Positions 49,911-62,059 of a DNA stretch of 64,000 bases are shown piece after piece. The notes below the pieces were generated by a model. It did no database searches and was not told where the DNA came from. It worked only from the letters and a program-made list of their open reading frames with translations. Within the stretch, counting starts at the first letter, position 1; each line of letters opens with the position of its first letter. Position numbers and translations under genes: made by a program. Source of the DNA: Undaria pinnatifida (lineage: Eukaryota > Sar > Phaeophyceae > Laminariales > Alariaceae); contig JABAKD010000026.1 of NCBI GenBank assembly GCA_012845835.1, positions 14,980,533 to 15,044,532 of the forward strand, written 5' to 3'.

Positions 49911-51880
49911 ATACCTTAACATATATTTTGTGAAAGATTCCCCGGTGGTAGCGTAGTTATCATTAAAAAAAAATGTACGGCTCTTTTTTCGGTCATTCGA
50001 TCCAACAGGTTATTTGTCTATATTATTGTCCATCAAGCCTTGATCAACATTGTCCCAAAAACACGATTTAATATCGATCTCGAGATTGAGACAACCCATG
50101 GTCACCTCTCTTAGCTTCGAGGTCACATGAGTGTAGGTGACGGCGGTGGAGAGTTCACCTTGATCCATGCCCTAGGGCGTGAGAGGTTGCTTGGGTTGTC
50201 CTGTGGTCTTCCGTCACAACCTCTCAAGATTCTATTTAGCATTTTGAGAGATGGTAGAGAATGTGTCTCAGTTTTCTACGCACCAGCTACCAATTTGTGT
50301 TTATAAACAAAATATTGATCTACGCGCGCCACAAATAACCGGCCGTAGAGTGAGCGCTGTACACCAATGGGGGGTCGGAGCCCCTAGCGAACTCGTCACG
50401 TTCAGAGTTCACGACGCTGTCGTTGAATTCGTCGAAGGAAATGTGTGGAGAACGCGAAATCACGGTACGTCGAATCCACGATTTTCTGGAGAATTTCTCG
50501 AGCAAATGTTGGCCTAAAACGCCGCGAAAAAATGATTGTGCCCGGAATTCTGGAAAGTCCCCAAAACATATACAACAAAATTTGGCCCATAGGCGACCGT
50601 CCAAGCCAGGTTTAGCTGCCATCTTCGGCAATTTCAAACGTTTGGCCTCACACTGTCACTGGTTTGAGTCTGACCGATCGCACATATTTTTCGAGTTTAC
50701 GTATGTACAAATACACGTAGCCAGTGCAAGCGTTATTTCTCTACCATTTTGATGTACTGCTGTACCGCACATCTGCCAAAATTTTGATTTCGGATTAAAC
50801 TCTTCGCATTCATTTGAATTTTAATGTTATGTTTGTGTCGTATTGAACAATTCCAACTCCTTCCCTGCCCTACCCGAGGAACGAGTGCGGACGAATGCAT
50901 GCCGGCACCCATGCGAAGTCCTTACTCCATGAAAAAAAACGTATCAAGTACAGGACGCTATTGATAATCAGAACTGGGTAACTGGGGGTAACAAGAAAGC
51001 CAGGCTGGGATTAACAGGGAAGCTGTCATGGGGAGGTTGGTGTATATGCTGACGGTAGTGTAGAACGTACTCTTCCCCAAACAAAAAAAACAGCCCCGGT
51101 GTTTGTCTGTCTAATAATGATAGCCATCCCGAAGAAACACGAGGACCAGGTACCTTGAAAAAATAAACCTGCTCGTCGTAATACTCTTCTGGTAAGGACG
51201 AGCTAGATACTTGCTTGTGAGGCAGGCAGTCACCCACCAGCAAGCAGCGGTGGGATCTCACTGCGGAGGTAATCAACAGTTTCGCCGCGCATCAACTTCG
51301 CCAACAGCAGCACCAGTCGCTCCACCTGCACTATGGCCTCCCCGTCCGCCGCACGTACCACCGGCACTATCACGCGACCTTCTTTTCCTGCCGAGGTTCC
51401 ACCACGTGACTACCCCCCGCTCCCAGCTAAACAGCTTCCCTGTGCAGATCCACCGTTATCCGCTCCCTTTCTTAACGACCTCGGGTGGTGCTTGCGGCAT
51501 CCATCCGGCGTCTCTTCTACAGGCGACATTCGTGGCCATGTCGCCGCGATCCAGAATAGTTTTTTTTATCTATTTGGGCATCCACCAGGCATATGAAAAC
51601 AACGGCGAGTCGCGCTATATTCAAGACGAGTAGCAGCTTCAGTCTGTAATAAACAGCCGCGAAGACCCAGTAACCAGCAACTAAACACAAGCAGCAAACC
51701 CACAGCCCACACGAGAATCGCGCCGCCCCTGTCCCACGCCCAACCACATTGATTGGTCGAGAATGCACGGATAGGCCTCTGGTTGGCCAACCCTTATGGG
51801 GACATTTATGACAGATGATTGTCTAGAAAATGTCTTAAAACAAGTTGAATGGTCAACCCTTAGGGGAGATTTGGTAAACC
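49911..51880. other. No gene recognised
   Basis: Frames at 50320-50637 (minus) and 51211-51633 (plus) have no known domain. The end of the YR retrotransposon repeat B2 starts near 51890. Confidence 0.35.
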
Positions 51881-51889
51881 ATGACCGTG

Positions 51890-52135
51890 CAGCCCGTCTG
51901 CTATGGCTCAAGAATTCTGGATAAATTTGTCACGTTTAGACCTCTTCTCTGTTGCGCAAAAACACAGAAATAAAAGTCTGTCACCACCGCCCCCCGGCCG
52001 CGTGACGGCGGCGTCTCAAACTCCCCACCTACCTCTCGTGAAACCCGTCCAAACTTTTAATGAATCAGGCTAACCCGGACATTGATATCCCAGCTCCTTT
52101 TTCTCTGGGGCTATCTACCTGTTTCAGCCCCCCCG
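51890..52135 (-). repeat. Terminal repeat B2
   Basis: Shares with 52425-52720 in order CTATxGCTCAAxAATTCT, TTGxGCAAAA, CGGCCGCGTGACGG, GGCGTCTCAAACTCCCCACC and GGGGCTATCTACCT. Same orientation. Confidence 0.85.
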
Positions 52136-52199
52136 ACAATTTCACCGACATCTTCGAACATCACCCCCCCCCCATTTGAGCGACAGGGCGGGCGGCTGG

Positions 52200-52424
52200 G
52201 AAAGTCGATCAATTCTGATGGGCACGCTACTTGACTCCAATCCTACGGTCCTACGCGCTCTCGATCCCCTGTGCCCCAGGCGGCCGTCTTTGGCAAGCGC
52301 AACAGCCCTTCTGTCCCTGCTGTCTGGGCTATCCAATGTTTTCGTCACGAGACGATCGACTGGAAATCATCTGCTAAGTCAGATTCCATTCCACGCCTCC
52401 ACAAACACCACTGTACTAAGTACA
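52200..52424 (-). repeat. Terminal repeat A2
   Basis: Matches 58434-58655: GAAAGTxGATxAATTCTxAT, GGGCACGCTxCTTGACTCC, CAGGCGGCCGTCT, GCAAGCGC and TTCCACxCCTCxACAA. Same orientation as A1. Confidence 0.9.
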
Positions 52425-52720
52425 ATTACATCTTGCTATAGCTCAAAAATTCTCCATAACAAATTTCACGTATGTGTTACGTGTACACCTCTAACCTGTT
52501 GTGCAAAATAACAAAAAATACCAGTAAATGTCACAAGCGCCCCTCGGCCGCGTGACGGTGGCGCCTCGGCCCAATGACGGTGGCGTCTCAAACTCCCCAC
52601 CTACCTCTTGTGAAACCCCTCCAAAGTTTTTATCAATCAGATCAACCCGGACTCTCATAGCCCCGGTCATTTTTCTGCGGGGCTATCTACCTCTCACACA
52701 AAGAGGCGGCCTGAACTAAC
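52425..52720 (-). repeat. Terminal repeat B1
   Basis: It begins about 15 bases past the recombinase stop codon (52735-52737) and contains a local duplication of the CGGTGGCG-TC block relative to B2. Confidence 0.85.
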
Positions 52721-52737
52721 TGTACTTCTAACAACTA

Positions 52738-53610
52738 TGGTGTTTGTGCGAGGGCTGCGGAGACCACTTCAGCCCCTTTCCCTGCTCTCATTACGTACTT
52801 CATTGAAGCCCGAGACTTCCATCTTCCTGCACGCTGGATGTGCAACTCCGAAGTACCTTGCGCCGCAAACTGGGTGGACCCCCCGATTCTTCCCGAGTGT
52901 CGCTCATACTGCATGGGGTCTCTTTAGCTGCATTCTACCATCAAACCGCAACGCGTCGTCATCTCCGTCCCAGGGAAAACATTGCAACCGCACGCCGTGC
53001 CCGGGACAGTGAGCGGCGCTTCCCCTGACCGCTGGGTGTGCACGTCGAATAGTTCAACCAGAACCTCGAATGGCCCCATGGACACCACCCCCGTCTTCCT
53101 TCTTGTTGGACCATCGCGTGCGCGAAATCGTGCATCCTGCAATTTTCTAATCGGACCTCGACGCCACAGATCGTATCTACACTGCCGTGCCGGTCGATCT
53201 GTTCGCGAACTCAACCTGTACTCTTCCGCGCGAAAACGCCACGCACTCTCGCGTCAAACAATAATCTGGGAGATATTTGCTCTCCGCGTATGCCGACAGC
53301 TCTGACGCTCTGCACAGCAGAAAATATGACACCGCGAAACCCAACCACATGACACGCCCATCGCTCTTCCATACTTACGGGTGCCTGTCGGCCATGTCAT
53401 ACCAGTTCCCACGACAGCGGTAATCGAACCTGTGTTTTCGTTGTTGACATGCCGTGGGTCCGGTCTATCCCCTTTCGCATAACCGCTGTCATGCAACGCG
53501 ACAATGACAACTCCCATCCTGCGATCAGTTTATAGAAGAACTTTATCGCGGCTAAGTATCCTCAAACAGTAGACTGCCGATTATTTTGCACGAAACAGCT
53601 CGATGTGATG
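52738..53610 (-). pseudogene. Tyrosine recombinase of the first YR retrotransposon
   Basis: The last part reads RHSGRIGGSTQFAAQGTSEL, then QRAGRWKS and SMKYVMRAG. This gives the His-x-x-Arg, Trp and nucleophile Tyr of the recombinase C-terminal box. An upstream frame (53214-52924) holds YDLWRRGPIRKL and GPFEVLVELFDVHTQRSGE, the middle part. Shifts between these frames mean the chain is broken. In this class the enzyme inserts a circular DNA copy without a target-site duplication. Confidence 0.75.
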
Positions 53611-53922
53611 GACGCGAGCAGATCAGAAGCCACTTCGTTGGGGTCAGCGAGCGTGTGCAACGACGGTTCTCTTCCTTGCGCCTGCCTCTCTTTTACCCTG
53701 GTGTTCAACCTCGGTAGATAGTGTTTTCTTCTCCGCTGAACCGAGTGCGAGCGTTTCAATTAATCGCGCTACCTGTTCCTGCAGGGGCACGTGTGAACCG
53801 TAAGACAGTAGAAGTGAACAGGGAACATATCTCAAGGGCATGCCGCATGTTGATCGACAGTGAGCACAATTACAGCGTATGCCGAAGGTTGATTGAGGGA
53901 TATTCTCCCTCACGCACACGAA

Positions 53923-54519
53923 TCAGCCGGGCTGTGCACCGCTTATTATGTCCCACAGGCAATCGTCATGTATGCGGAGAATGTAATTTTTCTGTAGTAC
54001 GGTATCGAAAATCCCCTTACCTCTCGTTCCAATGTCTTGTTCCGACCAGTCGTCAGGGTTGGTGAGCTCTCTGACCTGGTCCGCCAGGATCACACGAGGC
54101 CAACGGGGGATATCATCAGCTAGTGAGCTCCGTACGCCGGGAATGTGTGGTGCGGTGTGGCTCCAGCCCCCCTTGATTTCGAGACTCCAGAGCATTCTCA
54201 TGAGTAAGCAAGCTCTGTTTCCCCTCGCCCAACCAAATCGAGACATCTAAAAACCTGTTGTCATGTCGTCACCGTGCATCAGCATCGAATCACCCTTTGC
54301 GTCCGCCCTGTCCCCTACCAGTTCAAGCATGATCCACGCGGTCATGACCATGCCCAATAGCTCTAACAGATTGATCGTGATACTACAGGTCTCTCGTCGA
54401 TCGGCTTTTCGGTTGAGGTCTGCGATCAACTCTATTGACAAGTCGTATTTCCATAATACCTTCTTCTCGACGCAAAAAACGCTAATTGCCTCGAAACTGG
54501 CGTCGAACAGGTATTTCAT
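53923..54519 (-). pseudogene. RNase H domain of the first YR retrotransposon
   Basis: Minus-strand frames give YLFDASFEAISVFCVEKKV, ETCSITINLLELLGMVMTAW (the Glu-containing helix) and then HIPGVRSSLADDIPRWPR. FDAS, the ELLG helix and H-x-P-G(x)ADDxxR are the RNase H elements. There is a frameshift near 54250 between MLMHGDD and the second half. Confidence 0.75.
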
Positions 54520-54839
54520 TTTTGCTTGTCGTTATGTCGCCATGTCGCAGGGGGCGCTCAGCGTCTCGAGTTCGTTTTAGTAGTTCGTGATCAATTGCTC
54601 AATTTCAAGAGAGAAGATCAGCGTGAAACTCTCTACCGAGTCCTACAGTACGGGTCTGTATATTGCTACTTCCTCAACGGTGCAGCCTGGTCAGCCGCAG
54701 CAACCTCAAAACGAAGTACCTACCAGCCCTAACTACGTACATGAGGTTCCACTACTTGCCAGCCATGGTAACGCTGTCGTGCGCTGTCGCTTCCGTCCTG
54801 CTCTGCGGTCAATGCGCGAACAACAATATCTCCATCGCT

Positions 54840-55860
54840 TCAATGTTTGCGCGCGGAACCGAAATTCTCATAGTGTAGGAGCTGATAGTGAAGCCTAACG
54901 GGTCTATTGTGGTGTCCCAGTCCGTGGTTTTGTATTTTTAGGGAGGTGCTAGAATGGGTGTCGGTGTTACTCCCACCTCCCCCGTGCCCAACAAACGCAC
55001 GGTATCCGAAGATAAAGAGGCTGACGCAATTAAAGTTATATAGTGTCGTCGTAAGAGTGCTGTCTATCCCGATTTGTAAGTGATCTCCTACGTACACGGC
55101 TGTGAAGAATGGTTCGAATTTCACCCCCCCACACTAAGCTCTGATTTTTGTTTCCGGCGGTGTTGGTGTTGGCTCTCCGTCTTCTCGACGCTCCACCACC
55201 TTTACGTGAGCCATCTTTTTTTTTCTTCGTCTAACAACTGAACAAAAAATCGCACTTGGTGTTGCAGAGCGCGTGTGAGTCAACTGCCAACATTACCGGC
55301 GATCCCGACCATCCGGTAATCAATCGAAACCCAATTCCTTCTTGCTCTTCTACGGTGTAGCAAACATTGTGGGCATTATTCGGGTGTACTCGCACGTTGC
55401 AAAAAGCGCCTGATACATCGGCCTTGCTCTCATCAGTACCACCTTTACCGTGGATTTATTTATCAAGGTCACGAGTTCGTGTACGAACGTGGGCGCAGAG
55501 TTTCTGCGCACAGACATCAGGGGGCGGTATGGCGGTCAATGTCTCCGTTTGGATCCCCTCTCTTCTCCCTGCCTGCACATCGAACGAAAGAGCACTGATT
55601 AACTGAACCGTGTGTGTCACGACCGTCGCTAGTGGAGAGACTCTGAGATTTAGGGTTTCGTGTGCAGCTTTGATGTCTGATGTCCGTATCACAAAGGAAT
55701 TTTTGCGCCTGACGTTTGAGTCGATTTTACCCCAAACCCCGGGCACGCGCTCGGTGACACTATTGTGATTTCCGTGCTGTAACGCGCTCTCGAGATTTGA
55801 GCCGGACGTAACTGCGGTCACCGGCACTCCTCGTGTGACTATCATGACCATCCCGTGCAC
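54840..55860 (-). pseudogene. Reverse transcriptase of the first YR retrotransposon
   Basis: N-terminal part at 55860-55456: GNHNSVTERVPGVW, then LNLRVSPLATVVTHTVQLI and AIPPPDVCAQ. Palm part at 55124-54840: EPFFTAVYVGDHLQIG. The Asp box is YVGD where YVDD is expected, so the metal-binding Asp is missing. The segment between the two frames is shorter than a normal fingers-palm region, so a deletion is likely. Confidence 0.7.
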
Positions 55861-56399
55861 TGTCCCGAAGCCTTTTATATCTCCCTATATACCGCCGTAT
55901 GTGTGCGGGGTCGATCGGTGGTGCTAGCAAGTATCCTCATATCAGTGGAGCTACGTTTATGACGACACCTTGTTTTTGTGCGGGGATCATGGATGTGCAA
56001 GTGTTGGCTAGCCTGTACAGCAGTTGGTCTCTTTCTTGTTAGTCGAGGCCTTCTTGTCCAAGTCTGTCGTTCTGAACGTGCCATTTCTGTACCATGCGTT
56101 ATGCACTTGTGCGACTCCGCATCTCCCCATAAGGAAGCGGAGAGCGTGCTGACCCGCCACTCTCCCGCGCGCCTACCTGTACCAACGTTCAACCTTCTGA
56201 CTGCTGGACAGGCGGCTGTGCGTTTCCTTGCCATCGATGCCCATCTCTTTGCTCTGATCTGTGCATGTACTCGATTTGCATGTTTTCTGCTTCTGTGAGG
56301 AATATTCTGTACCGCTCGGGTGACAGTTGCTCTGGTTTGACCCTTCTACGCGATCAATGCTTTTCCAACACGTGCGGCAGTGGGGAATTCTGGCCCTGC

Positions 56400-56740
56400 T
56401 GCCTCTGCTGATCGGTGCTGTGGTGTGAGAGTTCCGCACTACCGACGTATGTCCGACCTGAGAAACAAGGCAACCTTTTTCGCTGCTCACACCAAGCCTT
56501 ATGTTCTCTGCTGCAGTGATTCGATACAGAAGGTAACCGTCGTCTGCTGCTCATACAAAGCCTCCTGTTCTGTGCTGTGGTGTGAGAGTTCCGCCTCACC
56601 GATGTCTGGCCGGTTTTCGGAATAATGCAACCTTCGTCTTTGCTCACACAACACCTGCTGTTCTGATATTTCTTGCACTGGGGTTACCGGATAATCCCAA
56701 TTATGGGTTGATCTGACATGCTGTTCCGACGCATTAGAGT
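56400..56740. repeat. Tandem duplication of about 165 bases inside the YR element
   Basis: GTGCTGTGGTGTGAGAGTTC followed by CGCxxxACCGAxGTxTG recurs at about 56404 and 56571, with TTTGCTCACAC-type blocks following each. Minus-strand frames accordingly repeat AELSHHST. It lies between gag and RT. Confidence 0.7.
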
Positions 56741-57068
56741 TCTGCATGCTTGAGTGGACCGTTTGAGCGAGCCTACTGCTGTAACTGCGGTAATCTTCCT
56801 GCAGCCGCGGAGGTCGCCCAGAGTCTGTTTATGGCGTTTTGCTGTGTACTGCACCTTTTTGACCTCTCGAAAGCTGATATCACAATGAAACAAGGCCGGC
56901 GACATCGACCCGCGTACGTGCACATTATGAACGTCCCCGGACCTCTCGGCGTTTTTGAAGACACTCCTCTCTTCTCTCGCCCCTTCCTAACGGGAGAGCC
57001 CGTGTTGTTCGTTATTGCCGCCATCCCCCCTTCCTCCGCCGCTCCTGCCAGCCAGCACGTGGTTCCTG

Positions 57069-58430
57069 CTAAATCGCGCGTCGTTCGGCTGCGACACCTC
57101 CTGCACTACCACCTCCTGTCTCCGCTGCTCCTTCTGCCGCGGCCGGTTTCTCTGCGGCTGTTGCGGCGGCGGTGAGGGTTGTGGCGGCGGCAGCTCTTGC
57201 GGCTGCTGTTGCTGCTGCGCGGCTGACCCGGTGCCCTAATCCTGTACAAACGAACAGATGGGCCTCTCGCAACGGAGGACACGCCATGAATAGTCGGACA
57301 TCCCCGGAGGCGTCTGCGAGTGCCCGCATTCGCGCCTTGAAGGGGGCGATCTCTCCCCGATGCCCACCCGTGCCTGGGGCTCCTTTTATTTTTACCCCGT
57401 CCGCGCCTGCTGTTTTCGTCCTGCAATTCGCGGCAAACTCCGCGAGGCTAGACTCGTCGCCCTCCCCCGCCAGTGCCCTCAATCGTAATAAGGTGGGGGT
57501 GATCATGGAATTTATTGTTCCAAGGGCTGGCGCAGGGTAGGTGTGCTTTCCGTACAGCTCGCCTCCCCGCACTTCTAGCGCTTTAAAGCTCTCGTTTAAG
57601 CCAGCGTTTCTAACAGCAGAAACTGTCGAACCTTACCGATTTCTCGCCCAGGGTGTTGAAATGGTGACGTAGATACACCGCGACGGGTTTAGGCTCCTGC
57701 CCCATCTATGAGGGCAGCGTAGCGACCCTCTGCTTGCATACGGGCGGAGCACCTACCATCCCGCACTCTAGGGTCTTCATGAGGGCAGCTACTAAGATAG
57801 CAAAGAAATTAACACGGAAATGGCCCTCGGCCTTTTTCTTATTGCCATGGGCGACAACAAATAAATCTTCGACCGGGACTTCGGACATGACTTTCAGCTG
57901 TTTTAACACAGAATCGGAGACGTGGGCCCCGGTATCGAGGACGATCACCGGTAGTACTGGGTTCTTTTCTTCCGAGACGTTGAAGACGCTGCGTGCAGTG
58001 AACAACTTTGCCCAATCGTTGGTCCGCCATAGGTCAACCGCCTGCTTTGCGTTGGACGTTGTCCGTCGCGTGCTGTACGTCTTTCGCTGCGATTGCCATG
58101 CTGTCGGTGATGTCTCCTGCCAGCTGAAGGGCTATCTGCTGAGCCTGGTGTGCCGGCTGCGCCTGTCGGTGCTGCTGGTGCTGCGGGTATGCTTCATTGT
58201 TCTCGGCGTTTGTCAGGCGCGCAGTTATCGCCTGTTTACCCGTCAGCAACTCCTGTATAGAAGGACCACCATTGCTGGGTGTGCTGCTGTTTAGGCCAAG
58301 ACGGGTCCCACTGCCTTGTTTTGAGCGGCGGGGCCTGCCCAGGGACGGCTGCAGGGTCCACTCGCACCTCTCCAACCTCGATATGCCCGTGTCCCTCGCC
58401 GACTGGCTCGCCCGAGTTTGCGTCCCCCAT
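57069..58430 (-). pseudogene. gag-like region of the first YR retrotransposon
   Basis: Minus-strand frames: start near 58430 (MGDANSGEPVGEGHGHIEVG), a shift to a Gln-rich helix (SIQELLTGKQAITARLTNAE), then 58005-57706 (FTARSVFNVSEEKNPVLPVI) and 57572-57069, Ala/Arg/Gly-rich (LLRLRALAGEGDESSLAEF). It sits just inside A1, where gag belongs. Function is inferred from position, with no zinc knuckle seen. An Ala-rich stretch near 57170-57230 comes from GCN repeats. Confidence 0.6.
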
Positions 58431-58433
58431 GTA

Positions 58434-58655
58434 GAAAGTTGATTAATTCTAATGGGCACGCTGCTTGACTCCTTCAAATCATACAGTGCTACGTGCTCTC
58501 GCTCCCCAGGCGGCCGTCTCTAGCAAGCGCGACAGCTCTTCTGTCGCTGCTGTAAGAGCTATGCATGTTTTTTGGCTCGAGGCGATTGACCAAAATTAGT
58601 CTGTTTAATCAGAATCCCTTCCACACCTCTACAAGCACCACTTTAAAACGTGAAG
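58434..58655 (-). repeat. Terminal repeat A1
   Basis: Partner of A2 (52200-52424), at the 5' side of the element on the minus strand. Divergence from A2 of perhaps a fifth of positions by eye suggests an old insertion. Confidence 0.9.
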
Positions 58656-59513
58656 TTTCATTTTTCTGCACGCGGTTTGTTGATAAAGTCAAAAGTGCCC
58701 CCGCAAGAGTGATTGGTGTATAAAAAATGATATTTCATATTTGTAGTGCTTTTACATGATTAATCATACATATATTTATGAAAAATATGATCTTCGTTAT
58801 TTTTTTGGCTCGCTGATTTCTGGTGGCCGGGTGTTTCTTAGCGCAGTTTTATCCGCTGGTCAAGCTAGCCTACCATTGGTACAATTCGTAGCATATCTGA
58901 ATATCGGCCGAGCTCCGTGGTGGCGCTCGGCGCAACAAACGTCGCGTATCTGTCTCTGTTTGGCAAGGATTGCGTTCCGTCTCCCAGAGACGAGCAGGTC
59001 ATTTGGAATACTCCATTTTTCTTCAAAATTTTATTATTTAGATAAACGTATAGGAATTTTTGTTCTTCAATTTTTTTTTCGTAAATATTGGCCTGCTGCT
59101 CAACTAACCTCATCGGCAGTACAGCAGCAGTAACAGCAACCGCCCGAACTATACAAAATTTCAGCAGCAGTAGCAAAACAGGAGCAGCAGTAGCAGCAAC
59201 ATACAGCAGTATCAACAGTGCACATGTGGAGTGGATTAGTGTGGAATTTGGGGGAACGCCGCCTACGGCCGTTTCGGCCCCGGATTTCGATGTGGGGGCA
59301 TGGGCATGTGGGCATGGTTGCAGATAAGGGTAAACCGGCCCGCGCCCTTTCACGCGGGAGGCCGCTGGTGGTAAAAGAAAGAGGGAAAGCGTCTGTGGCC
59401 GTGGTTGACCAGGTGTGTTTGTTTTTCTCTTACTTGCGGCGTAACTAGACGTGTCCGAATTTTTAGCCCGTTTTTACTTGAACCAAAAGACATATCCCGG
59501 TATTTTGTATTTT
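58656..59513. other. Spacer between the two YR elements
   Basis: It holds an AT-rich stretch (58720-58810) and a CAG-rich patch (59115-59215) that gives Ala/Val/Leu-rich minus-strand frames. No gene is recognised. Confidence 0.4.
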
Positions 59514-59705
59514 GCTTTCGAAGTTGTATTATATTAATGCGGACCCCCCGTTCGGAGCACGGGCGGCGGAGAGAGGGGCAGCCCCCCGAGGCCGCCCCAA
59601 CAGCAGCCCCAGTCTATATTCTGTAACCGTGAATCAATTTCCATTTTACTTGTTAATGTCGAGCTTTCGATGCCAGCCTCCACCTGAAAGACTCAAAAAA
59701 TGAAC
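59514..59705 (-). repeat. Terminal repeat B2 of the second YR element
   Basis: Matches 60565-60760: TTTTGCTTTCGAAGTTG, ACCCCCCG, GGAGCACxGGxGGCG, AGAGAGGGGCAG and TAATGTCGAxxTTTCGAxxCCA. Same orientation, 1.05 kb apart. Confidence 0.85.
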
Positions 59706-60564
59706 TCATAATACTGCACTGATTGGTACTCAGCACAAACGTACACACGACACATCTAACGTAAATATCATGTACTAGAGGAGTCTCCATTACATATACA
59801 TAACGCCAATATATACACATGTACTCCGCGGCCAAGCAGCACTATTTCGGACGAATCTTTCTCCGGCAGTTTCAGATTGCGCTAATACCGAGCTAAGTGT
59901 GGGACCAAACAACCACCTCGTCTGCTTATTATCACCCGTCATCACACCAACGTCTGCACTGCATAGTACAAATTCCACACGAGAAATAAATTAACGCACC
60001 TCCAGCGTGGAGACATGCGCGCATGTTTGCGAAGCGAAAAACCAAAGAGACATCGCAAGAACGCCTTCATTGCACAATGCAGCTTCCCGACGGAAAAGAG
60101 CGCATATCGAGCTTTGGGACGTGCGCGCACCATACTGATGACATAAACAGGGACCCTGAAAACCACACATACATAAAAACCAAAACGCGTAACCTACGAT
60201 ACACGGGCGGCTGCACCCCCCCCCTAGGTACCTGTAGCTACCAGCAACGAACACATTACCCGCGTTGCTGCGACCGCCTCGTTTCCCCTCCACTGGCTCC
60301 CTCAAACGCACGGGCAGGTGGGTGGGAAAGCAGCCAGTCCATTACACGTTGAACCCGTCTCACTGACGATGCTTCTAGCTCTTCTTTACGTGCTTCGCTT
60401 GCTGGTCAGCAACCAGACAGATTGATCCAAGGTTCCCTTTGCTATACCAGAACAAGTTAAAGTAGCCACCCTCGTTGATCTCATTGGTCAACGTGCAATA
60501 ACCCCAAACTTCTTCCGCACATGCCAAACCCATATTTTCTCGTGCCTCGACCATTATACGCGTT

Positions 60565-60760
60565 GTCTTTTGCTTTCGAAGTTGAATCAAACTATTGCGC
60601 ACCCCCCGCTAGGAGCACAGGGGGCGAAGAGAGGGGCAGGCCCCCGGGGCTGCTCCAACAGCACCCTCAGCCTTTTATCGGTAACCCTGGTGAACTTCCA
60701 TCTCCACTGGTAATGTCGAAGTTTCGACACCAGACTCTAGCAATGATATTTGGCCAACTT
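60565..60760 (-). repeat. Terminal repeat B1 of the second YR element
   Basis: It lies about 170 bases beyond the recombinase stop (60932-60934). It is the partner of 59514-59705. Confidence 0.85.
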
Positions 60761-60931
60761 TACGGACGGACTGCGTCCACCCCCTGCCTTTTTTGGATGT
60801 ACCCTAGGATGCGCACGTCAAAATCCTACTTCTCATTTCTATCCGCCTTGCACAACAAATAGGGTCGCGTACTAAATAAAATAGCTACGTCGACTTCTAC
60901 CCTCCAGCTTTGAAATGGGGTTAACTTGCCC

Positions 60932-62035
60932 CTAGTCGGTACCCTGCCCCGGCTGGATCCCGTTACTCATCCCCTCCTTGGCCATTACATTTGCTACCAA
61001 GCTAGCATCCTTCTCGTGGCTACGAACGTACGCCTTATACGTATCAGACGCCCACCGGCCCTTCCGTTGCAACGTCTCTGGGAAGGCACCACCTGCTGAC
61101 AAGTGCATTGCGCCTCCAATCCTAAGAGAGGGCAGAGGGTACTCGTCCGCCCGAACGCCCGGGAATGCAACCGCTTCTCGCAGGTCTACCGTTGCTTGTT
61201 GCGTCGTCCTCATGGACCATGGGCCACTTCCACTGCCATACGCCACTAGGGAAGCCAATGAGGGCAAAAACAAAAAATATGACAGCACCGCCACCGGTCT
61301 CAACGGGCCTCGGTGAACCCGCCAGTATTCGCAAAGTAGCCGCCCCTTTGCGCAACTGGTCGCCCTTAGACCCACGAAGTCGAACCTCGAAGAGGTCGGC
61401 CCTCGACCATTGCGCCACCCCCAACTATGCCCGACCGCGAAAGAAGGCCACGTCTGTCCAGCATAAACAATATGTTCTTAGTGGATACGCGACCGGGTGT
61501 CCACGATCGTTTCGGACGCGCGGGTCACAAAGTGGAACGATGAACACAACGCAAGCCACCACACGCTCCCCGCGTTACGCCAAGCAGGGATCAAAGATTC
61601 GAAAGCAAGCAACATCGCCCACGACACGGGCCGACGCACGGTCGCCTGAATACCGACTTCGGCATTCGAGCGCGCCGCAGCTTTGAGGGCGCCCGCGATG
61701 ACGGGGTGACTATTGTCGAGCTCGAAACCGCGTGAAATTCGATGAAAAATCTTGATTGCCGACAGATGGCTTTCGATAATCGCCGACCGCAGTTTCTTGG
61801 CAGCAGATGCGTACGCTACGTACTCAAATGTATGCAACACGTTGGCCAGACCGTCAAATCCGCGATGATCAAGAATGACGGGGACACCAGAACGTACCCG
61901 AAAGTCTATCCATGCGCCAAAAAGCTTCAAATACGCTCGTTCAGTGGAGGCCGCAACGGTGTGTCGCATGCGTCCGGGGACAACACCGAAGTACAGAGAG
62001 AAATGCCTATGTTCCCCAGTTGCCGAGCCCGACAC
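60932..62035 (-). pseudogene. Tyrosine recombinase of the second YR retrotransposon
   Basis: The N-terminal part (62035-61478) reads TVAASTERAYLKLFGAWIDF, later FVTRASE, which holds the first catalytic Arg of the fold. An in-frame TAA at 61478 ends it. The middle part (RLRGSKGDQLRKGAATLR) is in another frame at about 61390-61310. The last part returns to the first frame: PLPSLRIGGAMHLSAGG, then GRWASDTYKAYVRS, with the Arg, Trp and nucleophile Tyr. The usual His of His-x-x-Arg is replaced by Pro (PSLR). Both breaks make it inactive. Confidence 0.82.
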
Positions 62036-62059
62036 GGGATGCTGGGACGAACTGCTCGC

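Larger units (their letters stand above)
51890..58655 (-). mobile_element. Ngaro/PAT-like tyrosine-recombinase retrotransposon with split direct repeats
   Basis: Minus-strand order: A1 repeat (58655-58434), gag (58430-57069), an intervening region with tandem repeats (57000-55900), reverse transcriptase (55860-54840), RNase H (54519-53923), tyrosine recombinase (to 52735), then B1 (52720-52425), A2 (52424-52200, similar to A1) and B2 (52135-51890, similar to B1). A1-ORFs-B1-A2-B2 is the split-direct-repeat layout of Ngaro and PAT elements, which integrate with a tyrosine recombinase rather than a DDE integrase. Frames are broken between and within domains and the RT Asp box is changed, so it is a dead copy that is complete in structure. 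Confidence 0.88.

Noticed and set aside
61384-61425. tRNA-like sequence on the minus strand (GGTGGCGCAATGGTCGAGG and GAGGTTCGACTTC)
   Set aside because: It lies inside the recombinase coding region of the second YR element, the boxes are too close together and no acceptor stem pairs, so it is coincidental.
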